64,000 nucleotides of DNA. Origin: Novosphingobium sediminicola. GTDB taxonomy: Bacteria; Pseudomonadota; Alphaproteobacteria; Sphingomonadales; Sphingomonadaceae. The position numbers were made by a program, and so were the translations under genes. The DNA lies in contig NZ_JACIDX010000003.1 of assembly GCF_014196525.1 (NCBI RefSeq), forward strand, positions 1 to 64,000, in the 5' to 3' direction. Below the pieces are notes generated by a model. That model saw only the letters and a list, made by a program, of their open reading frames with translations, was not told the DNA's origin and did no database searches. Each line of letters begins with the position of its first letter. The first letter of the stretch is position 1. This document shows, one piece after another, positions 1-8,091 of the stretch.

Positions 1-421
1 GCTTGAACTCACGGCTAAACTTCCTTCGTTGCATCGATGCTCTCCGTTCGATGAAAACACCTTATCTCGGTGTCCATCAAACCGGCAGCACCTCACTTGG
101 GTCTACACCCAGGCAGAAATTAGCCCCAACTTTTCTGAACCATGGGCCGTTATGGCAAATCCTATCGGGTCGCCAAACGTCAACTCAGGCGGCGCTTCCA
201 GCGATAGAACGCTTTGTTCGGGAGCCGACAAATGCCGAGCAACTGCCGCCATGGAGTGATTGAGGTGTGGCTGTCGGCTTTTGTCATAACTCGCCGATAT
301 ATTATGGGCGCCATCTGAATTTCTTGCGATTGATTCGCAAATTGCGTTAAAGTCCTGCCGATCGTCGACACATCACGTCGTCAATGCTTGGACGACGGTG
401 TTCGATGACTGGAGATGTTTT
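1..421. other. Leading stretch without a recognised gene
   Basis: No convincing coding region is seen. Short open frames on both strands (for example 3-263 plus and 180-371 minus) match nothing I recognise and have no good ribosome binding site. Composition is more AT-rich than the genes to the right, especially around 280-370. The right part must carry the promoter of the SIMPL gene starting at 422. I see no repeat or mobile-element signature. Confidence 0.5.
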
Positions 422-1177
422 ATGCGCCGCTTTGCTGCTGTTCTTCCGATGCTGATGTCATGCGCGGCGATGGCGCAAACCGGCGAGGAGGCGCATCCCC
501 GGATTGTCGTCACCAGCGCCGCGACGATTCCCAGCCCTCCCGACCGCGCCGTTGTCAGCTTCTCCGTTCATGGCGAGGGCACAACCAGTGACGAAGCCGT
601 GCGCGCCATGGTGGCGAAACGGGACGCTATCGAGAAGGGACTGGCGGGGATCTCCGCCGGGCCCGACATACGCGCTGCGCAGATCGGGATCGCCGAGGTG
701 CGCGGGCGTGACTGTAACCGTAACAGTTACGGAAATCCGCGTCTATCAACTGGCGAATGCGCGATTGTGGGCTATACCGCCGACCTCCAGATGGAGGTTC
801 GCACGGCGGCGGTAAACGAGGCCGGCACGATGGTCTCGCTCGCCGGCCGTCTGGGCGCGACCAATCCCCGCATCGACCGCTTCTTCCTCGCCGAGGACAA
901 GGAAATCCGGCGGCGCGGGGTCGCTGAGGCGCTGGCTGAAGCCAAGCTTCAGGCGGAAGTCATAGCACGCGCCTCAGGCGTCAGGCTGGGCGGCATCCTC
1001 AGCGTTTCCAATCTCAGCTTTAATGGCCCCGGCCCGTATGATGAGATCGTTGCCACGGCGCAGCGGGTCGGCGCGCCGCTCCCGCCTCCACCCCCGCCGC
1101 CGGTCGTGGTCGGGCTGAAGCCCCGCGCAATCGAAACGCAGGTGAAGATACAGGTGGTCTACGCGATCCAACCCTGA
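422..1177 (+). CDS. SIMPL domain (DUF541) exported protein
   Basis: A 251-residue protein of the SIMPL/DUF541 family. Family members are periplasmic or outer-membrane-associated oligomers with loosely defined stress roles. The N-terminus MRRFAAVLPMLMSCAAMAQ is a typical signal peptide. Cleavage is likely at AMA-Q, although LMSC also resembles a weak lipobox. The family core is seen in the early segment PPDRAVVSFSVHGEG and the repeated helix-strand pattern that follows (AVRAMVAKRDAIEKGL, LAEAKLQAEVIARASG). A proline run, PLPPPPPPPVVVG, lies near residues 225-237. The start at 422 is preferred over an in-frame ATG at 398 because only the later one opens directly on the signal peptide. The gene stands alone and ends 80 bp before the convergent cynR gene. 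Confidence 0.8.
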   Translation: MRRFAAVLPMLMSCAAMAQTGEEAHPRIVVTSAATIPSPPDRAVVSFSVHGEGTTSDEAVRAMVAKRDAIEKGLAGISAGPDIRAAQIGIAEVRGRDCNRNSYGNPRLSTGECAIVGYTADLQMEVRTAAVNEAGTMVSLAGRLGATNPRIDRFFLAEDKEIRRRGVAEALAEAKLQAEVIARASGVRLGGILSVSNLSFNGPGPYDEIVATAQRVGAPLPPPPPPPVVVGLKPRAIETQVKIQVVYAIQP

Positions 1178-1258
1178 ACATCAGACGTCCTTATTGCGGT
1201 TGGCAGGCGGCGGCTGTCGGGCAGGTTGCCGGAAACCAGCCCTCAACGCACAAGTATG

Positions 1259-2158
1259 TCATGTCAACGACGCCGCGTTAAGCTCCTCTACGAAGAGTTC
1301 AAGCGTGGCGATAAATGCCCGCGCGGCAGCGGAGCGATAGCCGCCCTCTCGCTGCAGCAACACTACCCGGCGCTCATCTATCGCCGGAAGAAGGGGCCGA
1401 AATCGCAGGTCGTCTCTTTCAAATGCGACGGCATCAGGAAGAATCGTCACGAGTGAACTCGATCTCACAAGTTCGATGAGTGTTGTCATCGAGCTTGTTT
1501 CTATGACGATATTCGGCTTGATCCCGTGCCGCTTGAAATGTTTGTCGATGGTTTGTCGGGTGGCGAAAGTCCGGTTCAGCAGGACCATCTCTTCTTTCTC
1601 GATGCCCGCAACATCGATGGATTCGTGCGTCATTGCCGCGTGATCGTATCGGCCGACCAATGATAATCGCTCAGTGTGCAGAGGTTGTGCCGCGATACCG
1701 GTAACGCTCGACGCCCAGAAGGCGATAGCGCAATCGAGCTTGTCATCGGCAAGGTTGGTTTCGATTTCGTCTTGAGACAAGGCGGTCAGTTCGAGAAATA
1801 TCCTGGGATATTTCTCGCGAAAGCGCCGGGCGAGCGGGGCAATCAGATAGCCGCTGAAGCTGGGGGTAAATCCAAGCCGCAGCATACCGGAACTTAGGTC
1901 ATTGACGTCACGCGCGGCGCGGCGCGCCGCGTCGATCTCGCGAAAGGCGCGGTGAACATGGCTTAGATAGGTTGCGCCGGCATCGGTGGCGCGAACGGCT
2001 TTCCCTGTACGGTCGAGCAGTTGCACGCCCAGTTCCTGTTCCAACTGTCTTATCTGCTGCGATAGCGCCGGTTGGGATACATGAAGCGCCTGCGCGGCGC
2101 GGGTGAAGCTGCCGTGCTCCACGACAGCTGAAAGGTAACGTAGGTGTCGGAGGAGCAT
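1259..2158 (-). CDS. cynR: LysR-family regulator of the cyanate operon (CynR-like)
   Basis: A 299-residue LysR-type regulator. The winged helix-turn-helix occupies about residues 1-60 (HLRYLSAVVEHGSFTRAA, then SQPALSQQIRQLEQELG). The remainder is the two-lobed effector-binding domain. The opening MLLRHLRYLSAVVEHGSFT is close to the CynR group as I know it. It is transcribed divergently from carbonic anhydrase and cyanase, the classical cynR/cynTS arrangement, so the effector is probably cyanate. The 98 bp between the two start codons contain a nested inverted repeat (2172-2214) that probably forms the operator. The assignment rests on both sequence type and context. Confidence 0.85.
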   Translation of the reverse strand: MLLRHLRYLSAVVEHGSFTRAAQALHVSQPALSQQIRQLEQELGVQLLDRTGKAVRATDAGATYLSHVHRAFREIDAARRAARDVNDLSSGMLRLGFTPSFSGYLIAPLARRFREKYPRIFLELTALSQDEIETNLADDKLDCAIAFWASSVTGIAAQPLHTERLSLVGRYDHAAMTHESIDVAGIEKEEMVLLNRTFATRQTIDKHFKRHGIKPNIVIETSSMTTLIELVRSSSLVTILPDAVAFERDDLRFRPLLPAIDERRVVLLQREGGYRSAAARAFIATLELFVEELNAASLT

Positions 2159-2171
2159 CAGTATAACGCCT

Positions 2172-2214
2172 GCTTATAGAGACCATCTCAAACTGGTCTT
2201 GGACAATTATAAGC
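2172..2214. promoter_or_regulatory. Nested inverted repeat in the cynR-cynT divergent promoter
   Basis: The outer arms GCTTATA (2172-2178) and TATAAGC (2208-2214) enclose the inner arms AGACCA (2180-2185) and TGGTCT (2194-2199). All arms are perfect complements. The position between divergent start codons, in an AT-rich stretch, fits a LysR-type operator. Binding by CynR is inferred. Confidence 0.55.
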
Positions 2215-2256
2215 CGAAAGTCGATACCTGCCGCATCAAGCATGGAGATCGACACA

Positions 2257-2910
2257 ATGCAGAGGCTTATCGAAGGCTTCAAGCGGTTCAGGGATGGAGA
2301 ATATCCCGAACGTATACCGCTCTTTCAAGAACTCGCGACAAAGCAGGAGCCGGGCACGCTGTTTGTTACGTGTTCCGATAGCAGGGTTGTTCCTGAATTT
2401 ATCACTCAGAGCGAGCCGGGGGACATGTTTGTTATTCGCAATGCGGGTAACATCATCCCCTCTTTCGGTCCTCATCATGGCGGCGTTTCTGCGACGGTTG
2501 AGTATGCTGTCGCGGTCCTGGGCGTAGCCGATATTGTCGTATGCGGTCACTCCGACTGCGGCGCGATGACGGCCATTGCCGACGGGGCTGACCTCAGCAC
2601 CTTGCCGGCGGTTTCAAGCTGGCTGCACCACGCGGACGCGGCAAAAGCGATCAACGACGCGCATGTTCATAGCTGCAAGTCCGGGAAGGTTGCGGGCATG
2701 GTGCGCGAAAACGTCATCGCCCAGCTCGCAAATCTTCGCACGCACCCGTCCGTCGCGCTTGCGCTCTCCGAAGGTCGCGTCCGCCTTCACGGTTGGGTCT
2801 ATGATATCGGCGAAGGATCGATCGAGGCTTACGACGCTTCGAGCGGCCGGTTCGTCGATCTGATCGACTATCCCGAAACCGACGCCACCGCCCTCAACCT
2901 CGTTTCCTGA
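2257..2910 (+). CDS. cynT: Beta-class carbonic anhydrase
   Basis: A 217-residue beta-carbonic anhydrase, interconverting CO2 and bicarbonate. Zinc ligands are visible: Cys39 in CSDSR (with the Asp41/Arg43 dyad) and His98/Cys101 in CGHSDCGAM. In cyn operons this enzyme supplies bicarbonate to cyanase and prevents its loss as CO2. The start at 2257 ([11 protein letters not shown]) is preferred over an in-frame ATG at 2242, because a GGAG sits 9 bases upstream and the protein then begins as relatives do. It lies 67 bp before cynS and probably shares its transcript. Confidence 0.9.
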   Translation: MQRLIEGFKRFRDGEYPERIPLFQELATKQEPGTLFVTCSDSRVVPEFITQSEPGDMFVIRNAGNIIPSFGPHHGGVSATVEYAVAVLGVADIVVCGHSDCGAMTAIADGADLSTLPAVSSWLHHADAAKAINDAHVHSCKSGKVAGMVRENVIAQLANLRTHPSVALALSEGRVRLHGWVYDIGEGSIEAYDASSGRFVDLIDYPETDATALNLVS

Positions 2911-2977
2911 TGCGCAGGGCGCCGGATTTCCGCGCCCGTCATTTCCCAAAATATCGATACTGATGAAAGGTAAATGC

Positions 2978-3448
2978 ATGACCCAAGTTCAAGTGACCCA
3001 GACCGCCCGCAAGGCACTGACCGAAGCCGTCATTCAGACGAAGGCCGAGAAACAGCTCAGTTGGACCGCCATTGCTGCAAACAGCGGCCTTTCGCGCGAA
3101 TTCGTCACCGCTGCGCTGCTCGGACAGCATCCGCTGCCGACGAGCGCTGCCGAGGCCGTTGGCGAGACGCTGGGCCTGAGCGCCGACCAAATCGAGCTGC
3201 TTCAGGCGATCCCGATCCGCGGCAGCTTCCCGGATGGCGTGCCCACCGACCCGACCATGTATCGTTTTTATGAGATCATCCAGGTCTACGCCACCACCCT
3301 GAAATCTCTTGTTCATGAGGATTTCGGCGACGGCATCATCAGCGCCATCAACTTCAAGCTCAAGCTTGAGAAGCGCGAAGATCCCGAAGGTGGCCACCGC
3401 TGCGTCATCACGCTCGACGGCAAGTATCTTCCGACCAAGCCCTTTTAA
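2978..3448 (+). CDS. cynS: Cyanate hydratase (cyanase)
   Basis: A 156-residue cyanase, the standard length. It converts cyanate and bicarbonate to ammonia and CO2 via carbamate. The catalytic triad of the family is present at the canonical numbering: Arg96 and Glu99 in YRFYE, and Ser122 in GIISAINF. The N-terminal half is the helical, helix-turn-helix-like decamerisation domain. The start at 2978 has GAAAGG seven bases upstream; an ATG at 2963 would add five residues. The last gene of the cynT-cynS unit, it is followed by a 12-bp-stem hairpin at 3460-3498. The unit would provide cyanate detoxification and nitrogen from cyanate. Confidence 0.96.
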   Translation: MTQVQVTQTARKALTEAVIQTKAEKQLSWTAIAANSGLSREFVTAALLGQHPLPTSAAEAVGETLGLSADQIELLQAIPIRGSFPDGVPTDPTMYRFYEIIQVYATTLKSLVHEDFGDGIISAINFKLKLEKREDPEGGHRCVITLDGKYLPTKPF

Positions 3449-3459
3449 CGCTGGGGCTG

Positions 3460-3498
3460 GCGCAAGGAAGCGCAGGCCACCCTCTGGCTTCCTTGCGC
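3460..3498. terminator. Stem-loop after cynS
   Basis: GCGCAAGGAAGC (3460-3471) pairs perfectly with GCTTCCTTGCGC (3487-3498) around a 15-base loop, 12 bp after the cynS stop codon. It is followed by an A-run rather than a T-run, so it is not a canonical intrinsic terminator on the plus strand. It may act as a 3' end stabiliser or Rho-associated end. Confidence 0.5.
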
Positions 3499-3509
3499 AA
3501 AAAATTACT

Positions 3510-3545
3510 TGTACCTATCGGTAAAAGATTGTACCGATAGGTACA
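3510..3545. promoter_or_regulatory. Perfect palindromic operator, probably for the adjacent TetR regulator
   Basis: TGTACCTATCGGTA (3510-3523) and TACCGATAGGTACA (3532-3545) are perfect 14-bp inverted arms around an 8-bp spacer. The site lies 28 bp upstream of the first gene of a four-gene unit whose second gene encodes a TetR repressor. The symmetry and location are typical of TetR autoregulation; which protein binds is inferred. Confidence 0.65.
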
Positions 3546-3572
3546 TGCGGTAGACCCTTCGAGGAGACTCGG

Positions 3573-4130
3573 ATGAAACGCCGCACTTTCATTGCTGCCC
3601 TCCCTGCTGCGGCCCTCACGGTTCCCGCGCTTGCCAAGGCCACGACCATCACGAAAGGAAATCACATGTCCCGTCCCCCGCTGCCCCCGTTCACTCACGA
3701 TAGCGCCGTCGAAAAGGTCCGTCTGGCCGAAGATGGCTGGAACACCCGCGATGCGGCCAAGGTCGCGCTGGCCTACACGCTCGACACCCGCTGGCGTAAC
3801 CGCGTGGAATTCGCGACCAATCGTCAGGAGGCGCAGGCTTTCCTTGAGCGCAAGTGGAACAAGGAACACGAATATCGCCTGATCAAGGAACTCTGGGCTT
3901 TTACCGGCAACCGTATTGCTGTGCGTTATGCCTATGAGTATCACGACGACAACGGCCAGTGGTTCCGCGCCTACGGCAACGAAAATTGGCAATTTGCAGA
4001 AGACGGATTGATGTCGAACCGCCACGCCAGCATCAACGAAATGCCGATCAAGGAAGCGGATCGCCTGTTTCACTGGCCGCTCGGCCGCCGCCCGGATGAC
4101 CATGCTTCGCTGAGCGATCTCGGCCTGTGA
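3573..4130 (+). CDS. DUF1348 / NTF2-like protein with a possible export signal
   Basis: The 150-odd residues from [12 protein letters not shown] onward are a DUF1348 protein of the NTF2-like fold; the family's reaction is not established. Upstream and in frame lies [20 protein letters not shown], which resembles a twin-arginine or Sec signal peptide. Both starts have good Shine-Dalgarno sites: GAGGAG eight bases before 3573, and AAAGGAAA before 3666. The family is normally cytoplasmic and starts at the second position, so the gene may make an exported and a cytoplasmic form, or the leader may be a recent fusion. The stop overlaps the GTG start of the TetR gene, indicating translational coupling. 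Confidence 0.75.
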   Translation: MKRRTFIAALPAAALTVPALAKATTITKGNHMSRPPLPPFTHDSAVEKVRLAEDGWNTRDAAKVALAYTLDTRWRNRVEFATNRQEAQAFLERKWNKEHEYRLIKELWAFTGNRIAVRYAYEYHDDNGQWFRAYGNENWQFAEDGLMSNRHASINEMPIKEADRLFHWPLGRRPDDHASLSDLGL

Positions 4131-4708
4131 GCTCCAAGCGCGTCCTCACCGATCGTGCAAGTGCTTTGCCCGCCTTGGCCGAAGCCTTCCGCGAACACGG
4201 GTTCGAGGGCGCGACTCTGGCCACTCTGTCGAAGGCAACCGGCCTTGGCAAAGGCAGCCTCTACAACTTCTTTCCCGGCGGGAAGGAAGAGATGATGGAC
4301 GCTGTTCTGGAGAATATCGATGGCTGGTTTGCCAACGCTATTTTCTCGCCATTGGAGCAGGCCCTTGATCCGGCGGCGGCCATCACGGGCATGTTTGACG
4401 ACGTAACCGCCTATTTCCGCTCTGGACAGCGGGTATGCGTCGTTGGCTGCCTTGGGCTGAACTCCGCCGGCGAGGCCTTCGCGGCCAAAGTGAAGGGCTA
4501 CTTCGCGCGCTGGATCTCGGCCCTGGCCCATTGCCTTGAGGCGGGGAAGGTGCCGCCAGCGCTGGCCGCCAACCTCGCTGAAGAGGCGGTTTCCGGGATA
4601 CAGGGCGCCATCGTGCTGGCACGAGCGCTTGGTGAGGAAGCCAGCTTTCTCCGGATCGTTCAGCGCCTTCAGTCGTCCTTGCTCGATGCCATCGTCCGCT
4701 ACGGCTGA
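4127..4708 (+). CDS. TetR/AcrR-family repressor
   Basis: A 193-residue TetR-type regulator. The N-terminal helix-turn-helix is clear ([20 protein letters not shown], then [19 protein letters not shown]), and the all-helical ligand domain with the TetR_C AefR/YcdC-like pattern follows. It begins with GTG at 4127, overlapping the preceding stop codon (GTGA). The nearby 14-bp-arm palindrome at 3510-3545 is its likely operator. Its neighbours (DUF1348, PNPOx-like and glyoxalase-like proteins) suggest an electrophile or small-molecule stress response; the inducer is unknown. Confidence 0.85.
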   Translation: MSSKRVLTDRASALPALAEAFREHGFEGATLATLSKATGLGKGSLYNFFPGGKEEMMDAVLENIDGWFANAIFSPLEQALDPAAAITGMFDDVTAYFRSGQRVCVVGCLGLNSAGEAFAAKVKGYFARWISALAHCLEAGKVPPALAANLAEEAVSGIQGAIVLARALGEEASFLRIVQRLQSSLLDAIVRYG

Positions 4709-4766
4709 AACACGCCAAGCTGCTCGGCGCTACCAGATCGACATTCTGACACGAGGACAATGATCC

Positions 4767-5369
4767 ATGTCACACACATTCTTGAAGACCATGTTCGGCC
4801 CAAGGTCACGCGCATTGCAGGACATCGACGGTTCGCGGGCCGCCTATGCGCGGATGGAAGCGCAGGCTGGTGAAATCGACATTCTCACCGATCGGGAGCT
4901 GGATTTCATCGCCTCGCGAGACAGCTTCTATCTGGCCAGCCTCAGCGAAGATGGCTGGCCCTATATGCAGCATCGCGGCGGCCCGGCCGGGTTTTTGCGC
5001 CGGATTTCCGGGAACTGCATTGGGTTTGCCGACTATCGCGGCAACCGGCAGTATCTTTCGACCGCGAACCTGGCGGCCGATAATCGGGTGTGTTTGTTCC
5101 TGATGGACTACCCCGCCCGTCGTCGCCTCAAATTGATCGGCCATGCCTATACCAGCGACGACCCCGAAAAGGTCGCCGCATTGATGGTGCCCGGTTACGA
5201 TGCCGTCGCAGAGCGTGCCTTCGTGATCAACATTGTCGGGTTCGATTGGAACTGCCCCCAGCATATTACGCCCCGTTTCACAGAAGCGCAGATCGCCCAA
5301 ACCACCCAGCCGCTGCTGGCTGAGATTGATCGGTTGCGCGCCCGCATTGCCGAACTGGAAGGAACATAA
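4767..5369 (+). CDS. Pyridoxamine 5'-phosphate oxidase-family flavoprotein
   Basis: A 200-residue split-barrel FMN-binding protein of the PNPOx-like superfamily. Recognisable features are the opening strand FYLASLSEDGWPYMQHRGGP, a further core segment FADYRGNRQYLSTANLAADN, and the C-terminal FTEAQIAQ helix followed by a short coiled-coil tail (EIDRLRARIAELEG). Members of this subgroup are general F420/FMN oxidoreductases rather than PdxH; the substrate is unknown. The gene lies 58 bp after the TetR gene, and its stop codon overlaps the start of the VOC gene. Confidence 0.8.
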   Translation: MSHTFLKTMFGPRSRALQDIDGSRAAYARMEAQAGEIDILTDRELDFIASRDSFYLASLSEDGWPYMQHRGGPAGFLRRISGNCIGFADYRGNRQYLSTANLAADNRVCLFLMDYPARRRLKLIGHAYTSDDPEKVAALMVPGYDAVAERAFVINIVGFDWNCPQHITPRFTEAQIAQTTQPLLAEIDRLRARIAELEGT

Positions 5370-5788
5370 TGATGGCTGGAAAGCTGACTTGCGGTGTCCA
5401 CCATGTGGGCCTCACCGTCCCCGATCTCGATCAGGCGCGCGCATTCTTCTGCGACGTGCTCGGCTTCGATGTCGTGGGCGGCAAACCGGACTATCCCTCG
5501 ATCTTCGTCTCAGACGGCACGGTGCTTCTGACGCTCTGGCGCGCGGCCGATCCGATCACCGCTCGCGCTTTTGATCGTCGCGCCAATATCGGCCTGCATC
5601 ATCTGTCACTGGCTGTGGCCAACGATGATGCTCTGGACGAGGCGTGGGAAAAGATAAGCGCGCATCCCGAAGTCATCATCGATGTTGCGCCTGAACCGAT
5701 GCGCCCGGGATCGGCAACACGGCATTTTCTGGTGTTTATTCCCGGCGGCATCCGCCTTGAACTCGCGACACCCTTTGCCAAAGGCTGA
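5369..5788 (+). CDS. VOC-superfamily glyoxalase/bleomycin-resistance-like protein
   Basis: A 139-residue vicinal-oxygen-chelate protein with the paired beta-alpha-beta-beta-beta motif. The first metal-ligand region is CGVHHVGLTVPDLDQA, the second half begins near GLHHLSLAVAND, and the terminal ligand Glu is in GGIRLELATP. The family includes glyoxalase I, fosfomycin resistance proteins and extradiol dioxygenases; nothing here fixes the substrate. The start is ATGATG at 5369/5372, overlapping the preceding stop. It is the last gene of the TetR-controlled unit. Confidence 0.82.
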   Translation: MMAGKLTCGVHHVGLTVPDLDQARAFFCDVLGFDVVGGKPDYPSIFVSDGTVLLTLWRAADPITARAFDRRANIGLHHLSLAVANDDALDEAWEKISAHPEVIIDVAPEPMRPGSATRHFLVFIPGGIRLELATPFAKG

Positions 5789-5860
5789 AAAGCTTCGAGA
5801 ATAACCATGGCGTGTGTCACAGTTAAAAACCGTTGGTCCCTTCCCCGTGCCGCCGGGCAT

Positions 5861-5891
5861 AAAAACGGCGGCCGGAGATACTCCGACCGCC
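5861..5891 (-). terminator. Rho-independent terminator of the trxB operon
   Basis: On the minus strand, GGCGGTCGGAG and CTCCGGCCGCC form an 11-bp stem with one mismatch and a 3-base loop, followed by TTTTT (plus-strand A5 at 5861-5865). It lies 31 bp after the trxB stop codon and ends the long redox operon. Confidence 0.8.
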
Positions 5892-5922
5892 ATATGTGAC
5901 ACGCCCCGCCCCTCAATCGGCA

Positions 5923-6870
5923 TCAGCCATAGCTGGCCTGAAGAAAGCGCTCCGCATCGAGCGCTGCCATGCAGCCCATGCCCGCCGCCGTCACCGCCTG
6001 ACGATAGACCTTGTCCGCCACATCGCCGGCGGCAAAAACGCCGGGAATGGCCGTCAGCGAGGTGCCGGGACGCACCTGCAAATAGCGATCCTCATCAAGC
6101 GGCATTTTGCCAACGAACAGGTCGGTCGCTGGCTTGTGACCGATGGCCACGAAAGCGCCCTGCGTCGGATGCCGGCTGCTTTGGCCACGGATTGTATCGA
6201 TCAGGTCCAACCCGCTCAGCGCCCCACCCGGCCCCTCGCCGACAAAGCGCGCCACTGCCTTGTTCCACAGCACATGGATGCGGGGATGAGCGAACAAGCG
6301 ATCCTGAAGCATCTTCTCCGCGCGCAACGTGTCCCGGCGGTGGATCAACGTCACATCCGGGCTGTGATTGGTCAGATATAGCGCTTCCTCCACCGCCGTA
6401 TTGCCGCCGCCGATCACGCAGACCGGACGTCCGCGATAGAAAAATCCGTCACAGGTGGCACAGGCCGATACCCCCTTGCCGGACAGCGCCGCTTCGCCAT
6501 CCACCCCCAGCCATCGCGCCTGTGCGCCCGTGGCGATGATCAGCGCGTCGCACAGATAGGTAACGCCGCTGTCGCCCGTCAGACAAAAGGGGGGCGCGGA
6601 CAGTTCGACATCGACAATCGTGTCCCACATCATCCGCGCGCCCACATGCTCGGCCTGCGCCTGCATCTGTTCCATCAACCATGGACCTTGCACCACATCG
6701 CGAAAGCCGGGGTAGTTTTCGACATCGGTGGTGATGGTCAATTGCCCGCCCGGCTGCATGCCCTGAAGGACGATGGGGTTGAGCCCTGCCCGCGCGGCAT
6801 AAATCGCGGCGCTGAGCCCCGCAGGGCCGGAGCCCAAAATAATGACGCGGGCCGTGATCTGCTCGCTCAT
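5923..6870 (-). CDS. trxB: Thioredoxin-disulfide reductase
   Basis: A 315-residue low-molecular-weight thioredoxin reductase, which reduces thioredoxin with NADPH through FAD and a redox disulfide. FAD motif GSGPAGLSAAIYAARAG is at about residues 13-29, redox pair Cys137/Cys140 is in SACATCDG, NADPH motif GGGNTAVEEAL follows, and the second FAD motif GVFAAGDVADKVYRQ is near the C-terminus. The start codon overlaps the yceI stop codon. As the last gene of the operon it could feed electrons to the thioredoxin-like and DsbD-like proteins encoded upstream. It could instead be a specialised second copy in addition to the housekeeping enzyme, which this window cannot show. Confidence 0.92.
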   Translation of the reverse strand: MSEQITARVIILGSGPAGLSAAIYAARAGLNPIVLQGMQPGGQLTITTDVENYPGFRDVVQGPWLMEQMQAQAEHVGARMMWDTIVDVELSAPPFCLTGDSGVTYLCDALIIATGAQARWLGVDGEAALSGKGVSACATCDGFFYRGRPVCVIGGGNTAVEEALYLTNHSPDVTLIHRRDTLRAEKMLQDRLFAHPRIHVLWNKAVARFVGEGPGGALSGLDLIDTIRGQSSRHPTQGAFVAIGHKPATDLFVGKMPLDEDRYLQVRPGTSLTAIPGVFAAGDVADKVYRQAVTAAGMGCMAALDAERFLQASYG

Positions 6871-7514
6871 TGACCTTTCCCTCCTGCCGACGTTGCGACC
6901 GGACCGCGCAGGAATTCCGCCTCAATCTGCAATGTCACTTCATCGCCCAGCAAAGCCGCATATTTGGTCATACCGAACTCCGATTTGCGGATCACCGTAC
7001 TGGCCGAAAATCCGGCGCGCGGGGTGGGCAGACCAAACCCCGTGCCCGTGCCGTTAAAGGTAACGGCAAAGGTCACCGGCCGAGTCACGCCCCGCATGGT
7101 CAGATCGCCCGCCATCATGCCGTGATGCCCATCGCCCGGATCAATCGAGCGCGAGGTAAAGGTGATGGCCTTGCCGTGCACAGCGTCGAACCACGCCTCT
7201 TGCGCCAGTTCCTTGTCCAATGCCGGTTGCCCGGTGCTGGCCGAAGCGGGATCGATCCGGGCGGAGACATGGGCATGTTCAGGATGGGCCGGATCATAAT
7301 CAAATTGCGCTGCGATCTTGTCGAAACGCATGGTGTAAAACGAAAAGCCAAGGTGGCTCAGCCTGACGGTGACGCTGGCATGGGTTGGATCGATCATCCA
7401 CACCCCGGCGGGCATATCGACCGGATCGTGCGAGGTGATGCCGGGCTCGGCGTGCAAAGGCACAGCAGCAGCAAGAATGAACAGCCCAACGCTGGCAAGA
7501 ATGCGAGTGGTCAT
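6867..7514 (-). CDS. YceI-family periplasmic protein
   Basis: A 215-residue protein with signal peptide MTTRILASVGLFILAAAVPL followed by a YceI domain. The core is seen in WMIDPTHASVTVRLSHLGFS and the later MAGDLTMRGVTRPVTFAV. YceI proteins form a lipocalin-like barrel that binds isoprenoid or other lipids, and many respond to stress. It overlaps trxB downstream and lies 22 bp after the NTF2-like gene. Its role in the redox operon is not known; carrying a lipid-soluble quinone or protecting lipids would be compatible. Confidence 0.85.
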   Translation of the reverse strand: MTTRILASVGLFILAAAVPLHAEPGITSHDPVDMPAGVWMIDPTHASVTVRLSHLGFSFYTMRFDKIAAQFDYDPAHPEHAHVSARIDPASASTGQPALDKELAQEAWFDAVHGKAITFTSRSIDPGDGHHGMMAGDLTMRGVTRPVTFAVTFNGTGTGFGLPTPRAGFSASTVIRKSEFGMTKYAALLGDEVTLQIEAEFLRGPVATSAGGKGQ

Positions 7515-7536
7515 AAAATGATCCTGTAGGGAAAGT

Positions 7537-7992
7537 TCAAGGTTGGGTCGCCGAGCGCGTCGGGTGCCACACGATCAGCTTCCACCGCCCCTCCTCACGC
7601 CGATAAACTGCGGTGAAATATTGCGCGCCCGCATTGCCCCGCCCATTGACCGTGACATCAAATCGAAAGAGGCCCGTAAGAACCCCCACATCGCCTCGCA
7701 CCGAGGCATGAAGGTCATCAAGACTGTAGCTTTTATAGACGACCCCCTCGGTGGCCAGATGGTCGAGATAGGCCTTCTTGTCCCTCTCGAAACCTGACGC
7801 ATCGACATAGATGAGATCGGCGCCGGTCATGGCGTCAATAGCGGCCAGATCGACATGGGCCACCGCATCGCGACGGGCATGTTCAAAGGCGATCAGAGCG
7901 TCAGTGGCGGCGTTCGAAACGGGCGCGGCCAAAGCGGCAACAGGCCCTATCGCCAAAAGGCAGGCCAGAGGGCCGAGCAAAAATCTGGTCAT
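7537..7992 (-). CDS. Exported NTF2-like (DUF4440-type) protein, copy 2
   Basis: A 151-residue protein with a signal peptide (TRFLLGPLACLLAIGPVAAL) and an NTF2-like/DUF4440 domain. It shares its pattern with the protein at 10889-11335: acidic N-terminal helix with HARRDAV versus HQRLDAT, then DLIYVDASG versus DLNYVHASG, and a terminal RWKLIVWHPT versus QWRLQAWEAT. The two therefore look like paralogues within one operon. No catalytic residues can be assigned. About 100 bp separate it from the upstream redoxin gene. Confidence 0.75.
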   Translation of the reverse strand: MTRFLLGPLACLLAIGPVAALAAPVSNAATDALIAFEHARRDAVAHVDLAAIDAMTGADLIYVDASGFERDKKAYLDHLATEGVVYKSYSLDDLHASVRGDVGVLTGLFRFDVTVNGRGNAGAQYFTAVYRREEGRWKLIVWHPTRSATQP

Positions 7993-8091
7993 GAGCGGAA
8001 ATCTCGCATGGCTCCGCCACGGCCGACTCCAAGGGGCGACCGTAACGGAAAACGGAATGGGAAAGCGGACAAGGCGAGTTGGGAAAGATGC

